From NCBI GenBank assembly GCA_947497245.1, contig CANMFO010000001.1, forward strand, positions 1,426,001 to 1,490,000: DNA of 64,000 bases, written 5' to 3'. This document shows positions 1-9,999 of this stretch, one piece after another; position 1 is the stretch's first letter; each line of letters starts with the position of its first letter. The notes under the pieces are model-generated. The model saw only the letters and a program-made list of their open reading frames with translations, was not told the DNA's origin and did not search any database. Origin of the DNA: an uncultured Flavobacteriaceae bacterium (GTDB lineage Bacteria > Bacteroidota > Bacteroidia > Flavobacteriales > Flavobacteriaceae). The translations under genes and the position numbers were made by a program.

Positions 1-183
1 CTCCTTAAGGGTCCGTGAGCCTATCAACAAAATAATAGTGAAAATGCTGAATGTCGATGCTCTGAAAGCTATAGGTGATCAAGAAGTTGAGGGAGGCAGT
101 CGACAGGGCAACCATCCATATCTGGGGCCGCTTAAACAATAAGTCCTGGTTTACTTTTATTACCTCCCCCGAACGTTTGGTCG

Positions 184-1947
184 TCATTTGCCCGTCCGCT
201 TAAATTTATATCCGGATAGCATTAAAACGGGTTCCCCGCTTTTTTCCTTTTGCAATTTCACCGTTTCGCCTCCGAAGAAGTCAAAATTGTACCCAGGAAT
301 AACGGCGAGCCCATCGGATATTGGCGATAAACCCAACTGTATCCCCATTTCTCTCGGATATTTGGCACTTCCCCTTATTTCCAGAACATTGTCCGAATTG
401 ACCAGTAGTTGCAGATTATCAATGGTTCGGTAATCATTCTCACCATAATTGTCAACCTTGTATGTTCCTACGGCATTCCTCCAGGAATCCGGTATCTTTT
501 TAGTATTGATTTTCGAGCCCACCACATGCCTGGTACCATTTTCGAACTGCTCCCCAATGATGAGCTCCCCGTTCGATTCTTTCCAAAAAACGTCCATACT
601 GTGCATTTTTATGCCCAAAATCTTGCCATATAGTTTTATCAGACCGTTTGAGTATGGAATACCCACTCCTTTTTTGCCCTCCGCTTTAAGATCGACATCA
701 AACCTATTGCCATTTCTTTTGAAGTTTAAAATTCCAATGGATGTACTGTATGAACCCTCAATTTTTTTGAATTCCGCATTGGTCAATGTGGTTTTCTTGT
801 AAGCAATCTTTTCCTCGGCGGAATTCTGGTATTTGGAAGCCTTGTACTTTTTACCCATGAAAGCATATAACTTGCCCCAACTGTCCCAATGGATCGCACT
901 GCTGGAATTCGAGTTGCTGCAGATAATGATCGAGGTGTCAAGTTCGGGTATAAAAAAGATGTAGGAATAAAAAGGTTCGTGCACCCCCGCCTTTTTGACC
1001 CGGGTATGTCCACTCTTTAGCCGCATTACCTCCCACATGAGCCCGATACCAGTGTCAAACGCCAAGGGCGCACCGGTAAACTGGTTTTGAAGGGCATCCT
1101 CGACAACCGCATCGCTCAGGAACCCCTTATTGGTCCTTCTACCATTCTTGGTATACAAACGAGCTATTTTGAGCATGTCGGACGCACTGGATGTGACCCC
1201 GTCCGAACCAGGGTAGCTATACGTATAGGTCTTGGTCTCAACTCCCTTGTTATACCCCTTTGTATGTTGGGCCGGACCAAAATACGAATGGTTCATTTTC
1301 AGAGGCTTGAATATATTGTTTTCGACGTATTCCTCATAAGAAACCCCGGACACCCGGGCTACCAGCAAGGACAAAAGATCAACCCCCCAATCCGAATATT
1401 GATATACCCTTCCGGGCGGGGAAATGAGGTATTCCTCCTTGGAGTTCAGCAAAAGATTCTCCAGGGGCTCCGGTCCTTTCTTCATAAATCCTTTTGCAAG
1501 CAGTCTGGGAAGGCCCGCATAGTGGGAAAGCAAATGTCGTACGGTAAACCCGTTTTCACCCTTAAAATGTGACCTCATGGAGAAGTCCTGAACATAGTGG
1601 GTGTAGGGTTTGTCTATATCGATCCGTCCATCCGTGTACAATTTTAAAATGGCCGTGGAAGTAATGATCTTTGATACGGAACCGATGGGATACTCCGTAT
1701 CTTTGGTCGCTTTGATGTTTTTGGATTTATCCGAGAACCCGAACCCTTCCGCAAGGACCAGTTGGTCCTCAATTTCCATAGCAATGCTCAAGCCAGTAAC
1801 ATGGTGTTTTTTCATTTTCTTCAATACATGCTCTTTGAAGTCTTGTTTAAAACGTTCCAATTCGGCAGGTGAAAAATATTTTTGGGCACTGATTTCGCAT
1901 GCGAACAGCAATCCCAGTACAAGAAAGGTTTTGTGATGTAGTTTCAT
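184..1947 (-). CDS. Secreted serine hydrolase, beta-lactamase/class C (PBP4*-like) family
   Basis: ORF 184..2391(-); signal peptide at internal Met MKLHHKTFLVLGLLFACEISAQ gives start 1947. SxxK motif in YPIGSVSKIITS and YSD motif in YQYSDWG. Confidence 0.85.
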   Translation of the reverse strand: MKLHHKTFLVLGLLFACEISAQKYFSPAELERFKQDFKEHVLKKMKKHHVTGLSIAMEIEDQLVLAEGFGFSDKSKNIKATKDTEYPIGSVSKIITSTAILKLYTDGRIDIDKPYTHYVQDFSMRSHFKGENGFTVRHLLSHYAGLPRLLAKGFMKKGPEPLENLLLNSKEEYLISPPGRVYQYSDWGVDLLSLLVARVSGVSYEEYVENNIFKPLKMNHSYFGPAQHTKGYNKGVETKTYTYSYPGSDGVTSSASDMLKIARLYTKNGRRTNKGFLSDAVVEDALQNQFTGAPLAFDTGIGLMWEVMRLKSGHTRVKKAGVHEPFYSYIFFIPELDTSIIICSNSNSSSAIHWDSWGKLYAFMGKKYKASKYQNSAEEKIAYKKTTLTNAEFKKIEGSYSTSIGILNFKRNGNRFDVDLKAEGKKGVGIPYSNGLIKLYGKILGIKMHSMDVFWKESNGELIIGEQFENGTRHVVGSKINTKKIPDSWRNAVGTYKVDNYGENDYRTIDNLQLLVNSDNVLEIRGSAKYPREMGIQLGLSPISDGLAVIPGYNFDFFGGETVKLQKEKSGEPVLMLSGYKFKRTGK

Positions 1948-2613
1948 GATTCCAATTCGTTTATGATTGTTATTCCGACAAAAGTAGTTGCGGTAAAAGA
2001 CCGGGTTGGCATAAAACGGTTCAAAACAAAGCGAAACGGTATGAATTTTAGGTTGGACCGCTATTGGACAATCCGTTCCCTTTGGTAAAATCATGAATTC
2101 GGTCGGAAAACAGCGAAGTGGCCCTTGAGTTCCACGGCGCTTATTTTTTGTCCCAAGGAAAAAACGGATTGCCATTTTGGACCTCAATTGGGCCGTGCAA
2201 AGTTGGGTTGAAGATGAGATGCCCACAATCAACGAAAGGGTATGATCGGTCCCGGAAAGAAACGTTTTTTTGGGACTGCCCTGTTGGCTACCACAAAATT
2301 GGAATGGATAGGGTTTCACCCCGTCCGGTGACATTGGCCCTCCTCTTCCAAATCCCCAAACCAAGGGGTGCCGGGTGATTTCGCCAAACAACTGTTATCA
2401 TTTCCAGTACGGCCCTTAACGCCCTGCATTGGGTTTTTTTGGTTGTTGTCTAACGGACCGATGGGACCCGTATATCGGGCAGCACCACCGGCATTTTATG
2501 GTGCCGGACTTATTTCAGCGTGTTCTTGTTGTCCGGACATTTTATTAATTATCATCGACGGAACGGTCCATTTCAAGGGAGCATCACTACAGCTGAAAAA
2601 GTATCCTTCAAGC

Positions 2614-3480
2614 TCATTCCCTGAAAATCCACTTTAGCCCTTCTTCGAATGCAAATTCGGGCACGTCATAATGTCCATGGTTTTGAAACTCGGTACTCCT
2701 TAAATTGACGCCCTTATATTTTCTGTCCACCAGTTTTTTAACAAATTCCCTATGGGCCTTTAACAACGCTAGCTTAGCGTCGAGCCCCCCGATCCCGATG
2801 AAGAGGCTCTTACCGGACAATAATTCCGTATCCTCGGCTTTGGCCAGGTCTTCCTCTAATTTGTAGGTTTCGGTTTTTGTGCCATAGACACCGGAAATGG
2901 AGATAAACTTTCCAAAAGTGTCCGTCTTGTACCGGGCATCATTCAATAGAACATAGGTCGAAAAGTGGGCCGAAGCGGAATATCCAAACAAAAGCCTGTC
3001 ATAGGGTTTTTTACTGGCCCGGAATTCAGATTCTATCCTCGGAATCAAGTCTTCCCTAAAAAAAGCATGAAATGCATCGACCTTACCCATAGTAAATGAA
3101 TGTCGCTGCCGCTCCGTATATCCTATGCCGATCAGTATGGTCGGAGGAATGTCTTTGCTGTCTGTCAGCTTCTTAACAATATTGGTCATTCCCTCCCCCC
3201 TTTCCAAAAGAAAATCCAAGGTCCCTTCATCCGCATCAAAAAAATAGTGGGCGTCCAGCACATACATGCTGTTATACATTTTGTTCGGATTTTCTCCATA
3301 CCCCTGTGGAAGTATTACTTCAATGGAGAGGGTATCCATCAATTTCTCCGATATGATCACAAAACTTTTATGCGGTTGATTCGGGGGGGCAATACTTTTG
3401 GCGTTACCGTTTGTGACCAATAAGATGGCCAATACCAATAAACTTAGTGATCTTGAAACCGGTTTAAAAATGGCGCTCAT
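2614..3480 (-). CDS. Putative esterase, alpha/beta hydrolase (esterase D-like)
   Basis: Signal peptide from MSAIFKPVSRSLSLLVLAILL (start 3480); nucleophile elbow-like GYSASA; VILPQGY...YVLDA pattern of putative esterases. Confidence 0.75.
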   Translation of the reverse strand: MSAIFKPVSRSLSLLVLAILLVTNGNAKSIAPPNQPHKSFVIISEKLMDTLSIEVILPQGYGENPNKMYNSMYVLDAHYFFDADEGTLDFLLERGEGMTNIVKKLTDSKDIPPTILIGIGYTERQRHSFTMGKVDAFHAFFREDLIPRIESEFRASKKPYDRLLFGYSASAHFSTYVLLNDARYKTDTFGKFISISGVYGTKTETYKLEEDLAKAEDTELLSGKSLFIGIGGLDAKLALLKAHREFVKKLVDRKYKGVNLRSTEFQNHGHYDVPEFAFEEGLKWIFRE

Positions 3481-3541
3481 GGCAGTTGTTTTTAAGTTAT
3501 TTTTCCTTTTTGGGAGAACAGGCGGGATAAAATGCCCTGTC

Positions 3542-4852
3542 TTAGGGCGTTGATCGTATTTCTTGCGCAACCCTTGCCACCTCATCCAATACACGCAACA
3601 GGTTCCCGCTCCAAAGTTGGCCGATTTGATCTTCGCTATAGCCCCGTCGCACTAACTCAAGGGTTATGTTCATGGTTTCCGAAACATCCATCCACCCTTC
3701 TACTCCGCCACCTCCATCAAAATCGCTACTGATTCCAACATGGCGAATTCCAATTTTTTCAACCAGATAATCTATATGGTCGACAAAATCGGAAACATTT
3801 ACGGCTTCGGGAAAATCGGTCATTGTACTTTTTTTTTCTTGCACAATTGCCGTAACCTTTTTAAGGGTGTCCAGGAAATCAAGTTGCTCTTCATAACTGA
3901 GCACATCAAATTCTGCTATAGAGTACATTTTTACATTTAGGGAATCAACCACTTGTTCTTGAATTTCCTCTTCCCTTTTTGTCCGGGCCTCGTTTTTTTC
4001 AGCATTCAAATGGGTGGCAAGTGCCATGGTTTGGACTACCCCATCATTTTGCTCTATCCACTCCAGTTGCTCGTCGTCCAAATTCCCTGTATGGTCGCAC
4101 AATGCCCTCGCAGAGGAGTGGGATGCTATTACCGGTGCCCTGCTTAAATCTATCGCTTGCTTAACGGCTTCTTTGGAAGTATGCGATAGATCGATCATAA
4201 TTCCCAATCTGTTCATTTCCCGGACCACTTCCCTTCCAAGATCGCTCAGGCCATTGTGAAGCCAACTGTCATCTAATTCTCCCGTGTGGCTGTCCGATAG
4301 TTGGCTATGGCCATTATGCGCCAAAGACATGTACCTTGCGCCCAAATCGTAAAACTTCTTTACATTGCCGATCTCCAGACCTATCGGATAGGCATTTTCA
4401 ACACCTATCATGGCAACCTTCTTTCCGGCCCTATTGATGCGCCTCACATCTTCTGAACTGGTCGCCAGTTCAATGCGCTCCGGAGCAAATTCATTTACCA
4501 ATTTGTGGATGGCATTGAACTTCGCCATCGCATTCTCGTGAGCTCTTGAATAGCCCTCGACCGACAACGCGTCTTGACCGGTATATACGCTGAACCAGAC
4601 GACATCCAGCCCCCCTTCATCCATCTTGGGCAAGTTTACCTGTGTATTGATATCTTGGGAATAATTCCTGGATTCAACGAAATTCCGGACGTCAATATCA
4701 CAATGGGAGTCCAAGGTTATCGCCCGTTCATGAATCACCTTGGCTTTGGCATGCAACTGGTCTTCACTGATGTTGGTCTTTTCTTTTTTACAGGAAGTAC
4801 TGAAAAGGGCGGCACATAAAATGGTGATCGATATCTTTTTACTTCGTGTCAT
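3542..4852 (-). CDS. Membrane dipeptidase (peptidase M19) lipoprotein
   Basis: Lipobox FSTSC; LDSHCDID metal motif; MIDLSHTS and GISSDFDGGGG motifs of renal dipeptidase family. Confidence 0.9.
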   Translation of the reverse strand: MTRSKKISITILCAALFSTSCKKEKTNISEDQLHAKAKVIHERAITLDSHCDIDVRNFVESRNYSQDINTQVNLPKMDEGGLDVVWFSVYTGQDALSVEGYSRAHENAMAKFNAIHKLVNEFAPERIELATSSEDVRRINRAGKKVAMIGVENAYPIGLEIGNVKKFYDLGARYMSLAHNGHSQLSDSHTGELDDSWLHNGLSDLGREVVREMNRLGIMIDLSHTSKEAVKQAIDLSRAPVIASHSSARALCDHTGNLDDEQLEWIEQNDGVVQTMALATHLNAEKNEARTKREEEIQEQVVDSLNVKMYSIAEFDVLSYEEQLDFLDTLKKVTAIVQEKKSTMTDFPEAVNVSDFVDHIDYLVEKIGIRHVGISSDFDGGGGVEGWMDVSETMNITLELVRRGYSEDQIGQLWSGNLLRVLDEVARVAQEIRSTP

Positions 4853-4862
4853 AATTTCACTA

Positions 4863-5417
4863 TCATTCCAGAACTTTTGGTTTGGGCCTGTCCGGACCCG
4901 GAATTTCGTTAAGAATGGAAACGATCCACCAGCGCCCTCCTTTTTTCATCAAATGAAAGGAATCCACACCTTCCCTGGGCGCTTTACCCTTACCGGGAAC
5001 GAATGAGGTGTACAATACCAGTACATGCGCTATATTTCCAAAGACCATGGTTTCCATTTTAACTACCTTTTCCTCAAAGCCAGTAGTCCTTACATCTGCA
5101 TTATGGATGAAATTGACAAAATCCAAAACCCAACCATCCAAGGTCAATGCCTCCGTTTTCGTTTTGTCCAAACGCATCACTACGGTTGCCTCTTTTAAAA
5201 ACAGGCTCCGTACATGATCCCAATCCGGGGTTTTTTCAGCCGGAAAAGTGACTTGGTCGTACAAATGCCGCACCAGGACCTCCGGGTCTTTGAACTGGGC
5301 ACCGACCTGCGCCCTTAACAACGTATTGCCCAGTATAAACACGAGAGGGAACAAATAAAACCTTCGGTGTTTTATCGGGCATGTCATGAATTTCGAAAGC
5401 CGTTTCATAAGGTTCAA
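4863..5417 (-). CDS. NTF2-like / SnoaL-like domain protein, secreted
   Basis: About 184 aa with hydrophobic N-terminus; NTF2-like pattern (DWDHVRSLF..., DSFHLMKKGGRWWIVSILNE). Confidence 0.6.
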   Translation of the reverse strand: MNLMKRLSKFMTCPIKHRRFYLFPLVFILGNTLLRAQVGAQFKDPEVLVRHLYDQVTFPAEKTPDWDHVRSLFLKEATVVMRLDKTKTEALTLDGWVLDFVNFIHNADVRTTGFEEKVVKMETMVFGNIAHVLVLYTSFVPGKGKAPREGVDSFHLMKKGGRWWIVSILNEIPGPDRPKPKVLE

Positions 5418-5475
5418 CGTTCATTGGGACAGCCGGTGATTCCCGGCCGCTGCCCGTTTTGTTCGGTTTTATGGC

Positions 5476-7695
5476 TTATTTTCCTTTGATCTTATCCTTG
5501 AAACTATCAAAATCCGATTTGCCCTTTACTCTGGGGAAAATATTGTTTTCAACATCAACATCGGCAGTCTCTTCATTCGGATCCAATTTTATCGATGCCA
5601 CTTTTTTGTTAAAGTAAAACACCTTGGAGAGCTCATTTTCATTGAAGCGCCAAACCTCAGCTGGAATCTCAATTGCTTCATTGGTACCATCTTCGAATTC
5701 AATCTCCAACAAGAGGGGCATAACAAGTCCACCCTTGTTTGAAAAGGACATTTCATAAAAATGCTTGCTTTCCATTCTGCCGGACAGCGTCTCCTCGTCC
5801 AGTTTGTTCATGAACTCACCGTAATATACATCTTCGGTTTTATTGAGTTCAAGGAAGGTGGGTTGTCGAAAACTATCGATAACCTCTGCTTTTTTGGAAG
5901 GGCCATCATCACCAAAACGATAATATTTCACATCGTCCAAAGCGATATCGACATGGTCCGTTGAATAAAACCACCCTCTCCAAAACCAATCCAGATCCAC
6001 GCCGGAGGCATCCTCCATGGTTCTAAAAAAGTCAGCTGGCTTGGGGTGTTTAAAGGCCCACCGTTGTGCATACGTTTTAAAGGCCATGTCGAACAATTCC
6101 GGTTTCATTATGGTTTCCCTCAGGATGTTCAGGGCCGCGGCTGGCTTGCCATACGCATTGTTGCCGAGCTCGGCCATCATCAATTGATCGGCATTGACCA
6201 TCAGGGGGCGCATTCCCTCGAACCCGCTTCCCATATATTGTACAATTTTGTTTGCGGGACCGCGATTTGATGGAAAGTTGGTATAATTTTCCTGTTCGGT
6301 CCTGTATTCCAGGAATGAGTTCAGCCCCTCATCCATCCAGGCCCATTGCCTTTCGTCCGAATTGATGATCATGGGAAAATAATTATGTCCGACCTCATGG
6401 ATGATGACCCCGATCATCCCATATTTCTTGGCGTCTGAATACGTTCCGTCCGCGTTTGGCCTGCCAAAATTGAAACAGATCATCGGATACTCCATTCCTA
6501 TATCCGCCGCATGTACCGAAGTTGCGACCGGGTAAGGGTAGTCAATGGTATACTTTGAGTATGTTTTAATGGTGTTCACTACCGCCTTGGTAGACTCTTT
6601 TTCCCATAGCGGATTTCCTTCCTTGGGATAAAATGACATGGCCAGAATATCCTTTTTGCCCATCTTTACGGCCTGTGCGTCCCAAATGAACTTACGGGAA
6701 CTCGCGAAGGCAAAATCCCTGACATTCGTCGCCTTGAATTTCCAGGTGCGGTTTTTGGCGGTCCCTTCTTTTTCGTTCTCAATGGCTTCACTTTCGTCAA
6801 CGATCACTACGGGCTTATCGTAGGATTTTTTGGCCGATCTGAACCTGGACAATTGTTTTTTGCTCAAAACCTCCTCTGGATTCTGCAGTTCTCCGGTAGC
6901 CGCCACGATGTGATCGTCCGGGACCGTTATCTCCACATCGTAGTCGCCGAATGTCAACGCAAATTCGCCAGTTCCCAAAAATTGTTTGTTCTGCCAACCT
7001 GTGTAATCATCATAAACACATAAACGGGGATAAAACTGGGCAATGGTATATAAATAGTTTCTGTCTTTGGGAAAATACTCCAGACCACTGCGCCCGTAGT
7101 CTTCCGAGCGATCATTGATGTTGTACCACCAACCCATGCTAAATTCGAAGGATTCTCCGGGCTTTAAAGGCGTTGGCAGGTCAATTCGCATCATCGTCTT
7201 GTTGATGACAAATGGCAGGTCCTGCTTGGATCTGTCCACGACCGAGGTGAGGTGCATTCCGCCCTCAGTGGAAACCTCGTTCAAGTTGAGTCTTAAAAAA
7301 CGGGTGTTCCAGTTCCCCTTTTCAAATCCCTTTAAAGTGCCCGTCAATGTTTTATCGCTGTTTTTATCCCGAATGTTCTGATCCAGTTGTATCCAAATAT
7401 AATGTAAGGTCTGGGGAGAGTTGTTGTGGTACTCCACGGATTGCGAACCCGTCACTTTTTGAGTTCCGTCATCAAGCCTTACCTTAATTTTGTAATCTGC
7501 CTTTTGTTGCCAATATTTAGGTCCCGGGGCGCCATCCGAAGCCCGAAACTCATTTGGTGTGGGCAACATTTGGCCCAGTTGTTCGAACTTTCCTTTCCAT
7601 TTATTTTGCTGGGCGCCTAGGGTATAGGTCCCGAGAAGAAAGACACCTGTAACGATCCATTTTGCAACGAATCTTGCTTTCCAACTTAAAGTCAT
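5476..7695 (-). CDS. M1-family metallopeptidase (gluzincin aminopeptidase-like), secreted
   Basis: Zinc motif HEVGHNYFPMI followed by WMDEGLNSFLEY; GMEYPMI (GxMEN-like) motif; signal peptide. Confidence 0.9.
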   Translation of the reverse strand: MTLSWKARFVAKWIVTGVFLLGTYTLGAQQNKWKGKFEQLGQMLPTPNEFRASDGAPGPKYWQQKADYKIKVRLDDGTQKVTGSQSVEYHNNSPQTLHYIWIQLDQNIRDKNSDKTLTGTLKGFEKGNWNTRFLRLNLNEVSTEGGMHLTSVVDRSKQDLPFVINKTMMRIDLPTPLKPGESFEFSMGWWYNINDRSEDYGRSGLEYFPKDRNYLYTIAQFYPRLCVYDDYTGWQNKQFLGTGEFALTFGDYDVEITVPDDHIVAATGELQNPEEVLSKKQLSRFRSAKKSYDKPVVIVDESEAIENEKEGTAKNRTWKFKATNVRDFAFASSRKFIWDAQAVKMGKKDILAMSFYPKEGNPLWEKESTKAVVNTIKTYSKYTIDYPYPVATSVHAADIGMEYPMICFNFGRPNADGTYSDAKKYGMIGVIIHEVGHNYFPMIINSDERQWAWMDEGLNSFLEYRTEQENYTNFPSNRGPANKIVQYMGSGFEGMRPLMVNADQLMMAELGNNAYGKPAAALNILRETIMKPELFDMAFKTYAQRWAFKHPKPADFFRTMEDASGVDLDWFWRGWFYSTDHVDIALDDVKYYRFGDDGPSKKAEVIDSFRQPTFLELNKTEDVYYGEFMNKLDEETLSGRMESKHFYEMSFSNKGGLVMPLLLEIEFEDGTNEAIEIPAEVWRFNENELSKVFYFNKKVASIKLDPNEETADVDVENNIFPRVKGKSDFDSFKDKIKGK

Positions 7696-8141
7696 ATTTC
7701 CAATGGTTTTGAATTTGATGATCCTTCGGGAACTATATTATTGAAACGGGGCAAAAGTTCAAAGTTTAATAAACAAGTACCCCTTTCAAAAGGACGATAA
7801 CCGACTCATGGTCAACAAATGGCAATTTTGGACGGCAGGCAGACCCAAGCGCCCATTGCGATCAACCGTTGACAATGGGAACGCTATGATTCTATATAGA
7901 AAAATCATGAATGCAAAGGGGGCGGCACTTCCCGATCGGCGCCAGTGACCATACTTTTCCAGCCCGGAAAACAGATTTACGTCTACTCCCGACCCTTTAT
8001 CGTCGTAAAAAACAGGATTGCCGTAAACAATGCCCGGATATTGCCATTAGGTTGTTATTTATACCCCTTCCATGAATCTGGGATGTTGGATTTTTTGATT
8101 CTCCGCGAATACCTTGTACTTTCATTCATAATTCGTTGTCC

Positions 8142-9194
8142 ATGAATTTCAAGTATATCGTTGAGCGAGGAACGAAACAGAGGATTGTAGAGCATTTCCT
8201 TTTTTGGATCGCTGTTATTTGTCATTTAATGCTCTATTTTTGGCACCCCAATCCGTTTTTGGTGAAGTTCAAATACCTGGTGATCAACCTCCCTGGCGAA
8301 ATATTTTTCATTTACTTCACCTTATACTTTTTGTTGCCCAGGTATCTTTTAAGAAAAAAATACCTGTCATTTTTGGTATCGTTCCTTTTGCTGGGGTATT
8401 TTAACGAAGTAGTTAGAACGGCAGTATTGAGAATGGTGTTCCATCCCGATCTGGAGTATCCGGTGAAGAGTTATTTCATCCACAACGGGCTTTTTAATAT
8501 TTTCTACACCTATTTTTATGCTACCGTTGCAATTGCATTGCACCTGACGAGAAAGTGGTATTTGGAAAATCAATTGGCCAAGAAAGTGCTGGAAGATAAG
8601 TTCCGGGCAGAACTAAAACTAAAGGATTTGGAGTTGAACCTTCTTAAAGCGCAGTTGCATCCGCATTTTTTGTTCAACACTTTGAACAACCTTTATGGTC
8701 TGACCCTTGAAAAATCGGACAAAGCATCGGAAATAGTCCTAAGAATGTCCAAACTCCTAAGCTATATGTTATATGAATGTAATGTGGAATCCGTTCTCTT
8801 AAAAAAAGAAATTGACCATGTTCTAAATTATATTTCAATAGAAGCACTAAGATATGACGATGACCTGAAACTGGATATCATCAACAATTGCAAAACCAGT
8901 GGAAAGCACATTGCGCCCCTGGTGATTCTACCGTTCATAGAAAACTGTTTCAAACATGGTGTGACCAATACAGTGGGGAAATCCTGGATGAAAGTCCACT
9001 TTGACTCTACCGAAAACTTCGACTTTGTCATGAATGTAGAGAATAGTATTTCCGAATCGGGCGGTACCCCAAAAAATGGCATAGGACTCCGGAATGTGAG
9101 GCAACGGCTCAATAGCATATACCCCAACGGCCATAGGTTGTCCATAAAAGAACTCGATGGTAAATTTTCAGTAAGCTTAAAGTTAAAATTATGA
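8142..9194 (+). CDS. LytS-type sensor histidine kinase
   Basis: N-terminal TM helices; His_kinase motif QLHPHFLFNTLNNLYGL; GIGLRNVRQRL ATPase motif. ORF track starts at TTG 8136; ATG at 8142. Confidence 0.92.
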   Translation: MNFKYIVERGTKQRIVEHFLFWIAVICHLMLYFWHPNPFLVKFKYLVINLPGEIFFIYFTLYFLLPRYLLRKKYLSFLVSFLLLGYFNEVVRTAVLRMVFHPDLEYPVKSYFIHNGLFNIFYTYFYATVAIALHLTRKWYLENQLAKKVLEDKFRAELKLKDLELNLLKAQLHPHFLFNTLNNLYGLTLEKSDKASEIVLRMSKLLSYMLYECNVESVLLKKEIDHVLNYISIEALRYDDDLKLDIINNCKTSGKHIAPLVILPFIENCFKHGVTNTVGKSWMKVHFDSTENFDFVMNVENSISESGGTPKNGIGLRNVRQRLNSIYPNGHRLSIKELDGKFSVSLKLKL

Positions 9195-9889
9195 CGTTGA
9201 AGTGTATAATCGTTGATGATGAGCCCATAGCAAGAAAGGTGATCAAGAGCCATTTGGAAAATTTTGAAAACGTTGAGGTGGTATCGGAATGTAAAAATGC
9301 GATACAGGCCTTTGAAGTTTTGAAAACAAAGAATGTGGATCTAATGTTTTTGGATATCCAAATGCCACAAATAAGCGGAATGGATTTCTTAAAAAACCTA
9401 AGCTACCGGCCAGCGGTGATAATCACCACCGCATATAGGGACTATGCCGTTGAAAGTTTTGATTTTGACGTGATAGACTATCTTTTAAAACCCATTTCCC
9501 TGGAACGATTTCTCAAAGCGATAAATAGGTATTACGAAAAATATCAACCCTTAAAAAAAACTTTGGGTGAAAATGAGGGAGAATTTATATATGTAAAGGA
9601 AAACAAGATTACCAATAAGGTCGTATTGGACGAAATAGTCTATGTGGAAAGCATGAGGGAGTATATTACCATATATACCCAGGAAAGAACCATTACGGTA
9701 AAATCAAGCTTGACCAAATTCTGCGATAATCTTCCAAAAGAGGCATTCGTAAGAATTCACAGTTCGTTTGTTATTTCCATGAGTCAGGTAAAATCGTTCT
9801 CGACAACCAAAATAATCTTAAAAACAGGACAAGTGCTCCCGATCAGCAGATCGTACAAAAATATGGTAATGGCACAATTGAACTTATGA
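9191..9889 (+). CDS. LytTR-family response regulator
   Basis: Receiver (IIVDDEPIARKVI, MFLDIQMPQISG, TTAYRDYAVESF) plus C-terminal LytTR domain (FVRIHSSFVISMSQVKSF). Overlaps kinase by 4 bp. Confidence 0.93.
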   Translation: MTLKCIIVDDEPIARKVIKSHLENFENVEVVSECKNAIQAFEVLKTKNVDLMFLDIQMPQISGMDFLKNLSYRPAVIITTAYRDYAVESFDFDVIDYLLKPISLERFLKAINRYYEKYQPLKKTLGENEGEFIYVKENKITNKVVLDEIVYVESMREYITIYTQERTITVKSSLTKFCDNLPKEAFVRIHSSFVISMSQVKSFSTTKIILKTGQVLPISRSYKNMVMAQLNL

Positions 9890-9999
9890 GAACGATCCGT
9901 GATGGCGAAATGGAAAATGGGAACGCTTCCATTTTAGGGGAAAGCGGCAAAAAGGATAGGGTCTCCCTTTAAAATACAGGCTCAGGGCCATTTACGGAC

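Noticed and set aside
5-187. 60-aa minus-strand ORF overlapping the stop of the serine hydrolase gene
   Set aside because: The ATGA overlap is suggestive, but the sequence has no recognisable family and no supporting context at the window edge.
2392-2613. Possible RNA gene or attenuator in the gap before the esterase gene
   Set aside because: No convincing stem-loop plus U-tract and no conserved RNA motif could be identified by eye.
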